Under the pieces are notes generated by a model. It had not been told where the DNA came from. It ran no database searches and saw nothing but the letters and a program-made list of their open reading frames with translations. From Calditrichia bacterium (GTDB lineage: Bacteria; Calditrichota; Calditrichia; RBG-13-44-9; J075): DNA of 64,000 bases. Below, piece after piece: positions 43,126 through 52,610 of this stretch. The stretch's first letter is position 1, and every line of letters begins with the position of its first letter. A program made the translations under genes and the position numbers. The stretch is taken from assembly GCA_028284905.1 (NCBI GenBank), contig JANQQU010000093.1, positions 62,001 to 126,000 of the forward strand, read 5' to 3'.

Positions 43126-44400
43126 TTACTGATTGAGCGTCGCATTTAAATCATAACAGGCCATTTCGGTCAGATTGCGGAGATAGATTTTACCGCCGAC
43201 CAGGGTTGGCGCTGTCCAGGATTTGCCTTTCAAAGCCGGAAAACGGCTGACTTCAGTATAGGCATCCGGATTCGCTTCGACGAGCACTAACTTACCCTTG
43301 TCGCTCAGTACATACAAATGGGTATCAGTTGCGATTAAGGAGCCTTTTCCCAGTCCCCGTTTCCGCCAGTGGGTTTTCCCGGTTTCCGCATCGATGCACT
43401 TCAGTGTAGCGTTACTAAAGCCATATAGTTTGCCGTTAACCGCCAGGGTGCTGTTGAAGTGGTTTTTCATATCGCGATTTGCCCAAACTTCTTCGGTGCG
43501 AATGGAATCGCTGTCGTTAATGATCCGAAACATTACACAGCCTTCGTCAGTCGCGCTGGAAATGAATACTTTATTCGGCGCAATAAAAACCGGCATGCCA
43601 ACCACGAAGGGGAGGGTAGAATGACGCCAGAGAATTTCACCCTCCATGGATACGCCGATTGCCTGACGAGAGGTATGAAACAGATATTGGCGAACATCAT
43701 TCGCTGTGATAACCATCGGCGATGAATAGCCGGTGCCGCCGGGATTGATATTATGTTTCCAGAGCAACGAGCCATCTTTTTTGCTAAATGCGGCAATGTT
43801 GGAGTTAAAGATGGAATCCTGTGGTTGAACCAATCCACCCACTTCGACAATCAGGCGATCGCCGTCGATAAGCGGGGACATGCTGAAGCCCCGGCGAGGG
43901 ACAGTGCTTTCGAACATCTCTGGAAAGGAGACTTGCCAGGCAGACTTGCCGTCGTTTTTATCAATTGAATAGAGGAAACCCATCGACCCCAGGGCGTAAA
44001 TGGTGTTGCCATCAATCACCGGTGTAGAGCGCGGGCCATTCCCGAATTCATCCACGAACATTTTGCCTAATTCGAAGCGCCAAAGCTCTTCAGCATCTGC
44101 CTGGTTGAAGCAGCCGAGAAACTCGGTGCTATCCTCTGCGAAAAGCGTGTAAAAGCGATCGCCATCGACAGCAAAGCCAGAAAAGCCGGTACCGATTGGT
44201 TTCCGCCAAATCTCTCTGGGACCGTCCTCCGGCCAGGATTGAAGCAGGTTCTTCGAATTGGAAATGCCGTCCCGCGCCGGACCGCGGAACTGTGCCCAGG
44301 AATCTTCTCCTTCGTCGCCACCATATAGCGGCAAACAAAGCCCGATGAGTAAAAGCGTAGATAGTAATTGAATCACTCGCTGCTTAGTAATGATATGCAT
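43126..44400 (-). CDS. PQQ-like beta-propeller protein
   Basis: A 424-residue exported protein (signal about 5-27). The start of the mature part, DSWAQFRGPARDGISNS, is the classic opening of quinoprotein-like WD propellers in bacteria. Repeated strands such as GFLYSIDKNDGKSAWQVSF, GSLLWKHN and LKCIDAETGKTHWR form the blades. No haem or clear cofactor site was seen. Related proteins include BamB-like scaffolds; function otherwise unknown. It is the first gene of a two-gene minus unit with the LolA-like gene. Confidence 0.85.
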   Translation of the reverse strand: MHIITKQRVIQLLSTLLLIGLCLPLYGGDEGEDSWAQFRGPARDGISNSKNLLQSWPEDGPREIWRKPIGTGFSGFAVDGDRFYTLFAEDSTEFLGCFNQADAEELWRFELGKMFVDEFGNGPRSTPVIDGNTIYALGSMGFLYSIDKNDGKSAWQVSFPEMFESTVPRRGFSMSPLIDGDRLIVEVGGLVQPQDSIFNSNIAAFSKKDGSLLWKHNINPGGTGYSSPMVITANDVRQYLFHTSRQAIGVSMEGEILWRHSTLPFVVGMPVFIAPNKVFISSATDEGCVMFRIINDSDSIRTEEVWANRDMKNHFNSTLAVNGKLYGFSNATLKCIDAETGKTHWRKRGLGKGSLIATDTHLYVLSDKGKLVLVEANPDAYTEVSRFPALKGKSWTAPTLVGGKIYLRNLTEMACYDLNATLNQ

Positions 44401-44684
44401 ATGACCCTCATGTGATATGTATAAACAATAAATGATGACGTCTTTCAGTTTCTTTAAATACTAAAATTTCTAAACAAGTCCAACAATTTAAACCAACAGA
44501 TTTGATAAAATTGACCCCGGAAATTTGCTGGGAAAATAAAAATGCAACATTTACCAAGATAGCCCTGTCAATTTGCTAATAATAGAGGAAAGAAATTGGA
44601 AAGGATTCAGTGAACTTTTCAATTGCAACATTCTCTTGCGAAATACAAAAGCGATTTTATCACCAGCATTGACAAGGAGAACCT

Positions 44685-47054
44685 ATGTTTAAAAGTTATT
44701 TAAAGTTGGCATATCGTAACCTTTTCAAGAATAAACTTTATGCATTCATTAACATTTTTGGGCTGGCAGTGGCCATCGGATGTACGATGGTAGTTTTTAC
44801 TTTTGTTGATGACCAGTATGGCCGGGATTCTTTCCATGAGAATGGGGAAAATATCTTTCTCGTCGGGAATATTATTGACCGCAATGGTAATCAACAGCTC
44901 TGGGGAGATGCCCCGCTACCGCTGGGTGCAGCGATGCAGGCAGATTTCCCGCAGATCAAACGGATGGCCCGGGTACGGGAACGGGGTGGTGCCTTTCGAT
45001 ATGGTGATAAAGTTTTTAATGAAGGCGCCTGGTTCGTCGATCCGGTTTTCCTTGATATGTTCACTTTCCCGTTAAAGGAAGGGGAAAAGGAGGTACTGAA
45101 AGAGCCATCAGCGATAATTATCAGCGAAGAGATGGCAACGAAATATTTCGGGGAAGAATCTCCAATTGACAAACAGGTAACAATTTCTTTTCAGGAGGAT
45201 AAGGTTGAGACTTTCTTTGTCAAAGGCGTGGCGGAAAAATTCTCCCGGAAAGCGTCTTTTAGTTTCGATGTCCTAATAACTATTGATAAGCTTCCTGCTA
45301 CTGGTGTTAAGGATATGAATAGCTGGAATGAGTGGGCCCGGGCAACATTTATCGAAATGCACGATCCTGCTGACGTGTCGATTTTACAGGGGAAAATGGA
45401 AAAATACAAAGAATTGCAGCACGCCGTAAACCAGGATTGGCCAATCGCCGATTTTACCTTCGATAATCTCTATAACCTTTCTATAAATTCTCATCAGGTG
45501 CGGGGAGATATCTCCCGGGGGAGTCAGCCGACCGCTCGCCTGGTATTGCTGATTATCGGTGCTGCGCTGCTGTTATTGGCTTGTTTTAATTATATGAATA
45601 TTGCCATTGCCTCGGCGACGCGTCGTTTAAAGGAAATTGGTATTCGTAAGGTAGTTGGTGGCCGTCAATTTCAATTGATTTATCAATTCCTCGGAGAAAA
45701 TTTGCTAATTTGTTTGATCGCGCTGACGATTGGCGTCGCTCTGGGGTATACCGTCTTTTTACCGGCTTTCAATAGTTTGTTCGATGGCACCGGTCTGGAA
45801 CTTGATCTTTTCGGGAATATTAATACCTGGCTCTATTTCCTTGGGTTGCTGATTTTTACAGCTGTTGTTGCCGGCGCTTACCCGGCGTTCTTTGTCTCTT
45901 CTTTTCGCCCGGTGGCGATTTTTAGCGGTAAACTGAAGATCACCAGTAAAAGTATATTCACCCGCGTGCTCCTCACTATCCAGTTTGTTTTCGCTTTTAT
46001 TCTGATATCCGCCGCAATTCTCTTTACGCAAAATTCCGAGTATCTGAAGAATATGGATTGGGGATATGATCAGTCGCAGACCATTATGACTCGCCTTGAT
46101 GGGAAAAAGCACTTTGAGTTATACCGTGATGCGCTGCAGGCAAATCCGGATATAGAAATGCTCGCCGGTTCGCAGAATCATTTTGGACAGTCCTGGGGAA
46201 CTTCGGTGATTGAGATTGCCGCGAAAAAATACGAGGTGCATCGTTTTGACGTCGGCGAAAATTACCTGGAAACGATGAGTGTGCCACTGAAGTCCGGTAG
46301 AAATTTTGATGTGAACCTCAAGACGGATGAACATGTTGTTCTGGTTAACGAAACCTTTGTGAAAAGCATGGAGTGGGAAGAACCGCTGGGACAAGAGTTT
46401 CGCACAGACAGTACGCTTTACAGCGTGATTGGCGTCGTATCGGATTTTCATTATGACAATTTTCATGATGCGATTGAGCCGACAATGTTCCGCATTCGCA
46501 ATGAGAGTGAGATGATGCGTTTTATCACTGTGCGCGCCAAAGCCGGAAAGGTTTTTCAAACGGCTGATTTTATGAAAGAGACCTGGAAGGGATTGTTTCC
46601 TGATGCACCATACAATGGTATGATTCAGGATGAAATTTATGAAGCGTTTTACCGAGAAGAGACTAATATAAGCAAGTTGTTTTCATTTATCGCCTTTGTT
46701 GCGACGATGCTTTCCTGTATGGGATTGTTTGGCTTGGTCTCTTTGAATATAGCCAAGCAGATGAAAGAGATTAGTATCCGAAAAGTGCTCGGTGCCAGTG
46801 TTGCTAATATTGCTCACTTGGTGAACCGGCAATTTATCTGGTTGATAGTGATAGCAGTATTTGTTGCAACGCCGCTCAGTTTTGTCGCACTTAGCGCATT
46901 ATTGGATGATATCTATGAATACCATATTCCTATAGGGAGCAGTCCATTTTTACTAGCTGGCATCATCTTTTTGATAACCGCCCTGGTGACGGTATCCAGC
47001 CAAATTTATAAGGCGGTGGTTGCCAATCCGGTAGATGCATTGCGTAATGAATAG
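44685..47054 (+). CDS. MacB/FtsX-type ABC transporter permease
   Basis: A 789-residue paralogue of the permease at 19574-21964. It has an N-terminal helix (YAFINIFGLAVAIGCTMVVFTFV), MacB_PCD domain, an FtsX block with LKEIGIRKVVGGRQFQLIYQFLGEN, a second periplasmic domain, and a final block with EISIRKVLGASVANIAHLV, ending NPVDALRNE. The ribosome site AAGGAG lies 6 bases before the ATG. No ATPase is adjacent. A series of hairpins follows the gene. Confidence 0.9.
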   Translation: MFKSYLKLAYRNLFKNKLYAFINIFGLAVAIGCTMVVFTFVDDQYGRDSFHENGENIFLVGNIIDRNGNQQLWGDAPLPLGAAMQADFPQIKRMARVRERGGAFRYGDKVFNEGAWFVDPVFLDMFTFPLKEGEKEVLKEPSAIIISEEMATKYFGEESPIDKQVTISFQEDKVETFFVKGVAEKFSRKASFSFDVLITIDKLPATGVKDMNSWNEWARATFIEMHDPADVSILQGKMEKYKELQHAVNQDWPIADFTFDNLYNLSINSHQVRGDISRGSQPTARLVLLIIGAALLLLACFNYMNIAIASATRRLKEIGIRKVVGGRQFQLIYQFLGENLLICLIALTIGVALGYTVFLPAFNSLFDGTGLELDLFGNINTWLYFLGLLIFTAVVAGAYPAFFVSSFRPVAIFSGKLKITSKSIFTRVLLTIQFVFAFILISAAILFTQNSEYLKNMDWGYDQSQTIMTRLDGKKHFELYRDALQANPDIEMLAGSQNHFGQSWGTSVIEIAAKKYEVHRFDVGENYLETMSVPLKSGRNFDVNLKTDEHVVLVNETFVKSMEWEEPLGQEFRTDSTLYSVIGVVSDFHYDNFHDAIEPTMFRIRNESEMMRFITVRAKAGKVFQTADFMKETWKGLFPDAPYNGMIQDEIYEAFYREETNISKLFSFIAFVATMLSCMGLFGLVSLNIAKQMKEISIRKVLGASVANIAHLVNRQFIWLIVIAVFVATPLSFVALSALLDDIYEYHIPIGSSPFLLAGIIFLITALVTVSSQIYKAVVANPVDALRNE

Positions 47055-47109
47055 ATAGGCGATGCATTATTCCGGATGTTTTTACCTGGAGGATATATCG
47101 ATGGAGACT

Positions 47110-47219
47110 ACCCCGGTGTTCGATTGCGGATACCGGGGTTTTGTTGTACGCCTTTGGCGTGCCTCCGAGGATGCCGTCTTTGACGGGTCCTCGGTTTTGC
47201 TTTGGAACGCCTTTGGCGT
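47110..47219 (+). terminator. Serial hairpins after the permease gene
   Basis: ACCCCGGT (47110-47117) pairs with ACCGGGGT (47132-47139), followed by TTTTG, as in an intrinsic terminator. CCGAGGA (47165-47171) pairs with TCCTCGG (47188-47194), followed by TTTTG. Two identical small hairpins, ACGCC-TTT-GGCGT, lie at 47148-47160 and 47207-47219. Four hairpins in 110 bases is unusual. The first and third are the likely terminators. Confidence 0.7.
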
Positions 47220-47228
47220 AAGAAGGTA

Positions 47229-48071
47229 CTATTTTATGCGGGCTTTTTTTGAGGCTTCGCGGACGGCGGCGAAATTGTCGACGAAGTCCATGTTGCCAGC
47301 GATGCCTTTACCCAGCCAGGCGCCTCCGTCGATTACTACGCACTCGCCGGTAATGTAACTGGCATAGGGAGAAGTAAGATAGAGAACTGCCTGGGCAACT
47401 TCCTCGGTGCTGGTGAAGCGGTTTAGCGGAATTTTATCGGTGATGCTTTTTTCCAACTCCGGGGTCGGCCAGAGACGAGTGCGAGCGCCTTCAGTATCGA
47501 AAGGACCAGGTGCGACGGCGTTTACGCGAATGCCATAACGGGCCCACTCGACTGCGAGCGTGCGGGTCATAGCAAGCACACCGGCTTTCGCGCTGGCGCT
47601 GTGGATAGTGCCAGGGCCGCCCGCCCAGGCATAAGTCGCCAGGATATTCATAATTTGTCCGCTCTGCTGCTCAATCATCTGGTTACCAATGATCTGCGAA
47701 CAATAGAAGGTGCCATTGAGAACAATATCGATCACCGACTTCCAACCGCGTAAAGGCAGTTTCTCCGCCGGATATATAAAATTACCGGCAGCATTGTTCA
47801 CGAGAATATCGATCTTTCCAAAGCGCTCGACAACAGCGCTGGTAAATGCCTTGATTGCCTGTGGTTCCCGCACATCCAGCGAATAAGTCATTACTTCTCC
47901 ACCCGCTTTGGCGATATCTGCGGCGCCCTTCGCCAGGTGTTCTTCATTACGGCTGCAGATAACAATTTTCGCGCCCTGCTGCGCATAAGCAATAGCGATA
48001 TCTTTCCCTAAGCCAGTGCCGCCACCGGTAATCACTGCAACCTGATCCTGCAAAACTTTTTCTTTAAACAT
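47229..48071 (-). CDS. Short-chain dehydrogenase, 2,4-dienoyl-CoA reductase-like
   Basis: A 280-residue Rossmann enzyme. The NADPH-binding TGGGTGLG lies at 15-22 and NNAAGNF near 92-98. The usual catalytic tyrosine before the lysine is a serine: S158 lies four before K162 (HSASAK). Y147 lies 11 before S158, the same spacing as Y199, S210 and K214 in human DECR1. This supports a 2,4-dienoyl-CoA reductase that removes double bonds in unsaturated fatty-acid breakdown. No other beta-oxidation gene is nearby, so it may act on a related enoyl substrate. Confidence 0.8.
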   Translation of the reverse strand: MFKEKVLQDQVAVITGGGTGLGKDIAIAYAQQGAKIVICSRNEEHLAKGAADIAKAGGEVMTYSLDVREPQAIKAFTSAVVERFGKIDILVNNAAGNFIYPAEKLPLRGWKSVIDIVLNGTFYCSQIIGNQMIEQQSGQIMNILATYAWAGGPGTIHSASAKAGVLAMTRTLAVEWARYGIRVNAVAPGPFDTEGARTRLWPTPELEKSITDKIPLNRFTSTEEVAQAVLYLTSPYASYITGECVVIDGGAWLGKGIAGNMDFVDNFAAVREASKKARIK

Positions 48072-48114
48072 GAATTATCCCGCTTTTAAAATGATGAAAT
48101 AGATAAAAAAGAAA

Positions 48115-48177
48115 AGGCTATAGGCATTAGTAAAATTTATTCCCTAAATACCTACAGCCTAAAGTCTAAAACCTAAC
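48115..48177. repeat. CTAAAGC-family heptamer array with an inverted arm
   Basis: Five units (CCTAAAT, ACCTACA, GCCTAAA, GTCTAAA, ACCTAAC) occupy 48143-48177, ending 16 bases before the tyrS stop codon on the minus strand. AGGCTATAGG at 48115-48124 pairs at 9 of 10 positions with CCTACAGCCT at 48151-48160. The same unit family occurs at 11434-11468. Confidence 0.65.
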
Positions 48178-48193
48178 AGGTAGTTGCCTGCCC

Positions 48194-49465
48194 TTAAACA
48201 ACCTTAACCAAATGATAATTCTTCCGGCCTTTCCGAATTACCAGAAACTTACCTTCAATAGCATCATTACCGGTAACGCTTTGCTGGAAGTCGGCCACCT
48301 TCCGGTTATTCAGATAGACACCGCCACCTTGCAACAGGCGTCGCGCTTCTCCTTTTGATTTGCTGACACCGCTGTTGGCGAGGAGATCGATCATGCCGAT
48401 ACCATCACCGGAAAGATCATCTGCTGCCAGCTCGCTGGAAGGAACGTCTTGAAAGATATCTGCAACTTCCGATGCTTTCAGGCCTTCAATTTCGCCGCCG
48501 AACAGCACTGCAGTTGCTTTCTCTGCGCTTTCGAGGGCATCATCGCCATGAGTCATCCGGGTCAGCTCTTTCGCCAGCGTGCGTTGCGCCTCGCGCTTCT
48601 CCGGCTGGTTTTCCATGGAGGCGGCCAGCGCAGCGATTTCATCCTGGGTTAACCAGGTAAAGTATTTCAGGTAGTTAATAACGTCAGCATCATCGGTATT
48701 CAGCCAGAACTGGTAGTAGCGGTAGGGGGAAGTCAGTTCCGCATCGAGCCAAATTGCACCCGCTTCGGTCTTTCCAAACTTGATACCACTGGCTGTGGTT
48801 ACCAACGGCGAAACAATGCCGTATGCTTTACCACCACGCAGTCGGCGAATGAGATCCGCCCCGGCGATAATATTACCCCACTGATCGCTGCCACCCATTT
48901 GCAGGGTACATTTTTCCTGATCATAGAGGACCAGAAAATCGTAAGCCTGCAGCAGCATGTAGCTAAATTCGGTAAAAGAGATGCCATCTTCGGATTCCAG
49001 GCGGCGTTTTACCGACTCCCGCGCGAGCATACTGTTTATCGTAAAGTATTTGCCGACATCACGGAGAAAATCGATATAGCTGATTTTTCCCAACCAATCG
49101 TAGTTATTAATGATTTTCGCCGGATTATCCTTCGCGTCAAAATCGAGGAAACGGCTCAGTTGTTCCTTAATGCCGCGGAGATTCTCGTCAGCCTTCTCCT
49201 TGGTAAGCAACTGGCGTTCTTTGGTTTTACCACTGGGATCACCAATCAGACCGGTGCCACCACCTACAATTGCCAGGGGTGTATGCCCGGCGCGCTGCAG
49301 GCGGGCGAGGTTCATGATTTGCAACAGGCTGCCGACGTGCAAACTGGCTGCTGTTGGATCAAAGCCGATGTATCCGGTTACTTTTTCTTTATTGACTGCT
49401 TCATCGGCGCCTTCCGTGGCATCATAGAGAATGCCGCGCCATTTTAATTCTTCGTACAGGTTCAT
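48194..49465 (-). CDS. tyrS: Tyrosyl-tRNA synthetase
   Basis: A 423-residue class I aminoacyl-tRNA synthetase that charges tRNA-Tyr. The class signature appears as HVGSL near residue 38 (HIGH motif) and KFGKTE near 230 (KMSKS equivalent, a usual TyrS variant). The Tyr-binding pocket segment GGSDQWGNIIAGADL is present. The C-terminal S4 RNA-binding domain (about 355-420) reads RRLLQGGGVYLNNRKV. No T-box leader was seen. The ATG at 49465 has GGAG 11 bases upstream. Confidence 0.95.
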   Translation of the reverse strand: MNLYEELKWRGILYDATEGADEAVNKEKVTGYIGFDPTAASLHVGSLLQIMNLARLQRAGHTPLAIVGGGTGLIGDPSGKTKERQLLTKEKADENLRGIKEQLSRFLDFDAKDNPAKIINNYDWLGKISYIDFLRDVGKYFTINSMLARESVKRRLESEDGISFTEFSYMLLQAYDFLVLYDQEKCTLQMGGSDQWGNIIAGADLIRRLRGGKAYGIVSPLVTTASGIKFGKTEAGAIWLDAELTSPYRYYQFWLNTDDADVINYLKYFTWLTQDEIAALAASMENQPEKREAQRTLAKELTRMTHGDDALESAEKATAVLFGGEIEGLKASEVADIFQDVPSSELAADDLSGDGIGMIDLLANSGVSKSKGEARRLLQGGGVYLNNRKVADFQQSVTGNDAIEGKFLVIRKGRKNYHLVKVV

Positions 49466-49493
49466 AATGCTTTCGTCTCCGTAACTTTTTTGC

Positions 49494-49958
49494 CTAACGG
49501 GTTTTGTAAGATTTTTCCAGTCGTTTCATTTCCCGATGTTGTTCCCGCTCGGCAATATCTTTTCGTTTATCATATTTGCGTTTACCGGTTGCCAGTCCTA
49601 ATTCCAGTTTGGCCCATCCTCGTTTGAAATAGACTTTCAGGGGTATCAGCGTGACGCCTTTTTCCAGCACTTTCCGGTGAATTTTCCGCAGCTCTTCCTT
49701 TTTCAGCAACAGCTTGCGTTGCGCATTGGGTTTATGGGTGACATAGCCGGCATTTTCATAAAGGCTGATGTGCATCCCGATCACCCAAAGTTCTTCCTTG
49801 ATGAAGCGGGCGTAACTGTCCTGCAAGTTGCATTTGCCAGCTCGCAGGGATTTTACCTCCGTTCCTTTCAGGACCAGGCCAGTTTCGACAGTCTCAATAA
49901 TATGATAATCGAAGCGGGCCTTCTTGTTTGTGGTGATAATCTTAATATTGTCGCTCAT
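49494..49958 (-). CDS. smpB: SsrA-binding protein SmpB
   Basis: A 154-residue RNA-binding protein needed with tmRNA to rescue stalled ribosomes. It has the full family set: KKARFDYHIIETVETGLVLKGTEVKSLRAGK is represented by GLVLKGTEVKSLR, then the LKVYFKRGWAKLELGLATGK core (given by GWAKLELGLATGK), and the C-terminal basic tail KRKDIAEREQHREMKR, ending in lysine/arginine residues. No ssrA gene was recognised in this window. It sits upstream of tyrS on the same strand, 28 bases apart. Confidence 0.95.
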   Translation of the reverse strand: MSDNIKIITTNKKARFDYHIIETVETGLVLKGTEVKSLRAGKCNLQDSYARFIKEELWVIGMHISLYENAGYVTHKPNAQRKLLLKKEELRKIHRKVLEKGVTLIPLKVYFKRGWAKLELGLATGKRKYDKRKDIAEREQHREMKRLEKSYKTR

Positions 49959-50026
49959 GGTGTATTCTCATTGGTGAAACGTTGAAGATAGAACATCACC
50001 ATCCGATTTTCAAGTAAAATGTATGA

Positions 50027-50755
50027 TTATTCTACGTCCGAAACTGGCGCATCGCTTTTCTGAAGCGGGGTAGCGAAAGCAATGCCGATAACCGCTGATG
50101 CGCCATTCTCTTTCAACAGCCAGGCACACTCGTTCATGGTGGCACCGGTGGTGTAAACATCATCCAGTAAGAGTACGGTTTTTTCGCTGAGCTGGGAGGA
50201 TTTGTCGACCTGAAATGCATCCTTCACATTAAATTGACGTTGGGCTCGATTTAAGCGAGTTTGTGTTGCCGTATACTTGTTGCGCTGCAGTATATCGGCT
50301 GTAAGCGAAATTGCCAGCACCTGCCTGAATCCCCGGGCAATATGGAGGCTTTGATTATACTCCCGCTCCAGCTGGCGCTGCGGGTGGATAGGAACCGGAA
50401 TCAACAAGGCCTTTTCCGGAAGTGATAATTCTGATCGTATTTCCGTCGCGAGAAGCCTGCCGGTCGACTCCGCCAGTTTGGGCATTTTCTGGTATTTGAA
50501 TCCATGGGAAATACTTTGAATGACGTCGTTGAAATCGAAAGGAATGAACAGATCATCGAGGTAGCATTCGGTAAGATCAGCCAGAAGAACATTGCGGGTG
50601 TAGCCGGAAGGCAGCGGTGGTAAAGTTGCCAGGCAGCTTAGGCAAATATGTGGAATGATTGTCTGCGTTGTAATGAGCTGCTCGCAATGGAGGCAGATGG
50701 GCGGGAAGATTAAGTCCGTTAAGGCATTGCAAAAATGGCGTAGTGTCTCCCGCAT
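50027..50755 (-). CDS. ComF-family phosphoribosyltransferase-fold protein
   Basis: A 242-residue protein. The N-terminal zinc ribbon has C21, C24, C38 and C41 (CLHC and CLSC pairs). A phosphoribosyltransferase-like domain follows with IPVPIHPQRQLEREYNQS and the PRPP-loop VLLLDDVYTTGATMNECA. ComF family members support DNA uptake or fork recovery, and this fold usually binds DNA instead of making nucleotides. No other competence gene is in the window. Confidence 0.88.
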   Translation of the reverse strand: MRETLRHFCNALTDLIFPPICLHCEQLITTQTIIPHICLSCLATLPPLPSGYTRNVLLADLTECYLDDLFIPFDFNDVIQSISHGFKYQKMPKLAESTGRLLATEIRSELSLPEKALLIPVPIHPQRQLEREYNQSLHIARGFRQVLAISLTADILQRNKYTATQTRLNRAQRQFNVKDAFQVDKSSQLSEKTVLLLDDVYTTGATMNECAWLLKENGASAVIGIAFATPLQKSDAPVSDVE

Positions 50756-50827
50756 ATAGAGATATTGGCAGGATGAGCTGGATTTTAGAAAAAGGGGAGG
50801 ATGTTTTTTGATGATTTTTTATGAAGG

Positions 50828-50970
50828 CCCGGCATTCATCTTCGCTGAATACCGGGGTTCGATGTGGTACTGGTTCCCCCTTTGGGGCCTTGCGGTAAAA
50901 GGTTTTGTTGATGATGACGCTGCCTTGCGGTATAAGGAAATGCCGAAGTAGGATGTTAATACTTCGGCAT
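50828..50970. terminator. Hairpin cluster including a terminator of the beta-barrel gene
   Basis: CCCGGCATTCA (50828-50838) pairs at 10 of 11 positions with TGAATACCGGG (50846-50856). CCCC-TTT-GGGG follows at 50877-50887. ATGCCGAAGTA (50940-50950) pairs perfectly with TACTTCGGCAT (50960-50970); on the minus strand this is followed by TTTCCTT, a terminator for the barrel gene that ends at 51006. The first hairpin resembles that at 47110. Confidence 0.65.
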
Positions 50971-51005
50971 TGGATATTTTACATTCAATATTCGAAATTT
51001 ATCAT

Positions 51006-52343
51006 TTAAAAGTTGTAACGAAGCGTCAACCGCGGTTCGATGCGTTCAACCGGCTTAAATACGCCAGTGCCTTCGCCGGCGTCGTTCTGCAGTTCCCGCC
51101 AGTGCCAGCGGTAAAGCATCGTCATAAAAAGGAAGCTGTTAACCTGATAACCAACTTCTGCAGTCAGCAAAGAATTTGCATCCAGCGTACGAGCATCCTT
51201 GATGCCGTTGATGCCGGCTTTATCGTAATAGGCGCGTAGTTCAAATAGCGGGATAAGATTTGGTGCAGATGCTTCCAAGTGGAGAATACCGCTATTGTCA
51301 ATGCCATTCAGCTTCTGAAAACTGCCCATCAGGCGAATGCGGTTGATGACGTGGCCGGAAAGCTGCCCGAAATATCCCTGTGCTTTCTCCGCACTTTGCA
51401 ATTGATCGAAGATCCCCATTCTTTGCTCGATGAATCCGGAGTTCTGATCAAGCAGACCGGTTTGCCGATACAATTCATACAGTGGTCCAAAAAGTCCGGG
51501 AATGAATTGGCCACCGAGGAAACGTCTTTCAAATTTTGCCGCTAATCCAAACAGGCCGATAAATTCCGGGAATATCAGATTGATCCCTACTGCCTGGCCA
51601 TCGCCGTAATTTTCGAATTTTGAATAATCGCCGTAGATGCTGCTCTTGATAAAGGGGAAATCCAACCAGAATAAATCCGCACCAAACCCATACGCGCTTA
51701 GGGAAGCGAGGGAGTCGGTACCGGCGACTGTGGTGCCGGCGGAAACCTGGCTGTCCCGCACATAGGTGCTATAAATGCGCAGTTTATCCAGCACCGGGGC
51801 GTTTACATTGCCGAGCTTCAGGGGACGAATAAATACGTTAGCGCCGCGCATATTGGAAGTACCAACGGAACTCCAAACCGTTTCAAAACCGGCGAAATCG
51901 AAATCGACATCGGCGGTTAAACCCATTTTCCGCTTTTCATAATTGGAAGCGTTATTGTAATTCCAGACCAGGAATCCATTTCCCAGGGAAGCGCGATCCA
52001 GTGAACCGACCCGGAAATAATAAGAATCATATTTCTGGCCGAGGCGCAAGTAACGAATGGCGCGCAAAATCCCGGCGCCATCTTTATATTCATCTTCCCG
52101 TAATTTCAGGCTGTTTTCATTGTCGAAAAGCAGTTGCAGGTAAATGCCCATACCGAATTTGCCAATGGCGATATCCGGAGCAAGTGTTAAAGTTGTATAG
52201 GATTGCCCGTCGATCCAGGTAACACCGGCACCGCCCAGTATCTGGCTTTGCTCCGGTTCCTGAAAAGGATCGGGGAACTGCGCCTGAATAAACGAACAGG
52301 TCAGCAAAAGAAATAAGAAGGTATATAAAAAAGGCTTCTGCAT
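51006..52343 (-). CDS. Outer-membrane beta-barrel protein, unknown function
   Basis: A 445-residue protein with a signal peptide (1-21, ending SFIQAQ). The mature chain is beta-rich with frequent aromatic girdles (SYYFRVGSLDRASLGNGFLVWNYNN) and ends in LTLRYNF, the aromatic C-terminus of BAM-assembled barrels. No substrate or family could be recognised with confidence. It has an AAAGGAG ribosome site and stands alone between hairpin terminators. Confidence 0.75.
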   Translation of the reverse strand: MQKPFLYTFLFLLLTCSFIQAQFPDPFQEPEQSQILGGAGVTWIDGQSYTTLTLAPDIAIGKFGMGIYLQLLFDNENSLKLREDEYKDGAGILRAIRYLRLGQKYDSYYFRVGSLDRASLGNGFLVWNYNNASNYEKRKMGLTADVDFDFAGFETVWSSVGTSNMRGANVFIRPLKLGNVNAPVLDKLRIYSTYVRDSQVSAGTTVAGTDSLASLSAYGFGADLFWLDFPFIKSSIYGDYSKFENYGDGQAVGINLIFPEFIGLFGLAAKFERRFLGGQFIPGLFGPLYELYRQTGLLDQNSGFIEQRMGIFDQLQSAEKAQGYFGQLSGHVINRIRLMGSFQKLNGIDNSGILHLEASAPNLIPLFELRAYYDKAGINGIKDARTLDANSLLTAEVGYQVNSFLFMTMLYRWHWRELQNDAGEGTGVFKPVERIEPRLTLRYNF

Positions 52344-52610
52344 TAAATGCTCCTTTCAATAAGCATAAGAAGATTCGATAGCATATCTAATACATTGGAA
52401 TGGCAAATATTATGACAAACACCACATAACACAAGGTATTTTTCACCACCTTTTGTCGGAAAATGTTCCCATTTGGCGGTTTTTCCATAGCGGAATTATC
52501 GACGTTTTTTTTCTGAATATGAGAGATTGATTACTTAAAGTACTGGCTCTGCTCCTTTTTTTATCGTATATTTTTCGCTTCCTGGAATTCTTAAGAAACA
52601 AAGGCTACTT

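Noticed and set aside
47118-47140. Possible tRNA T-arm (GTTCGATTGCGG)
   Set aside because: No cloverleaf around it; the sequence is the loop of a terminator hairpin.
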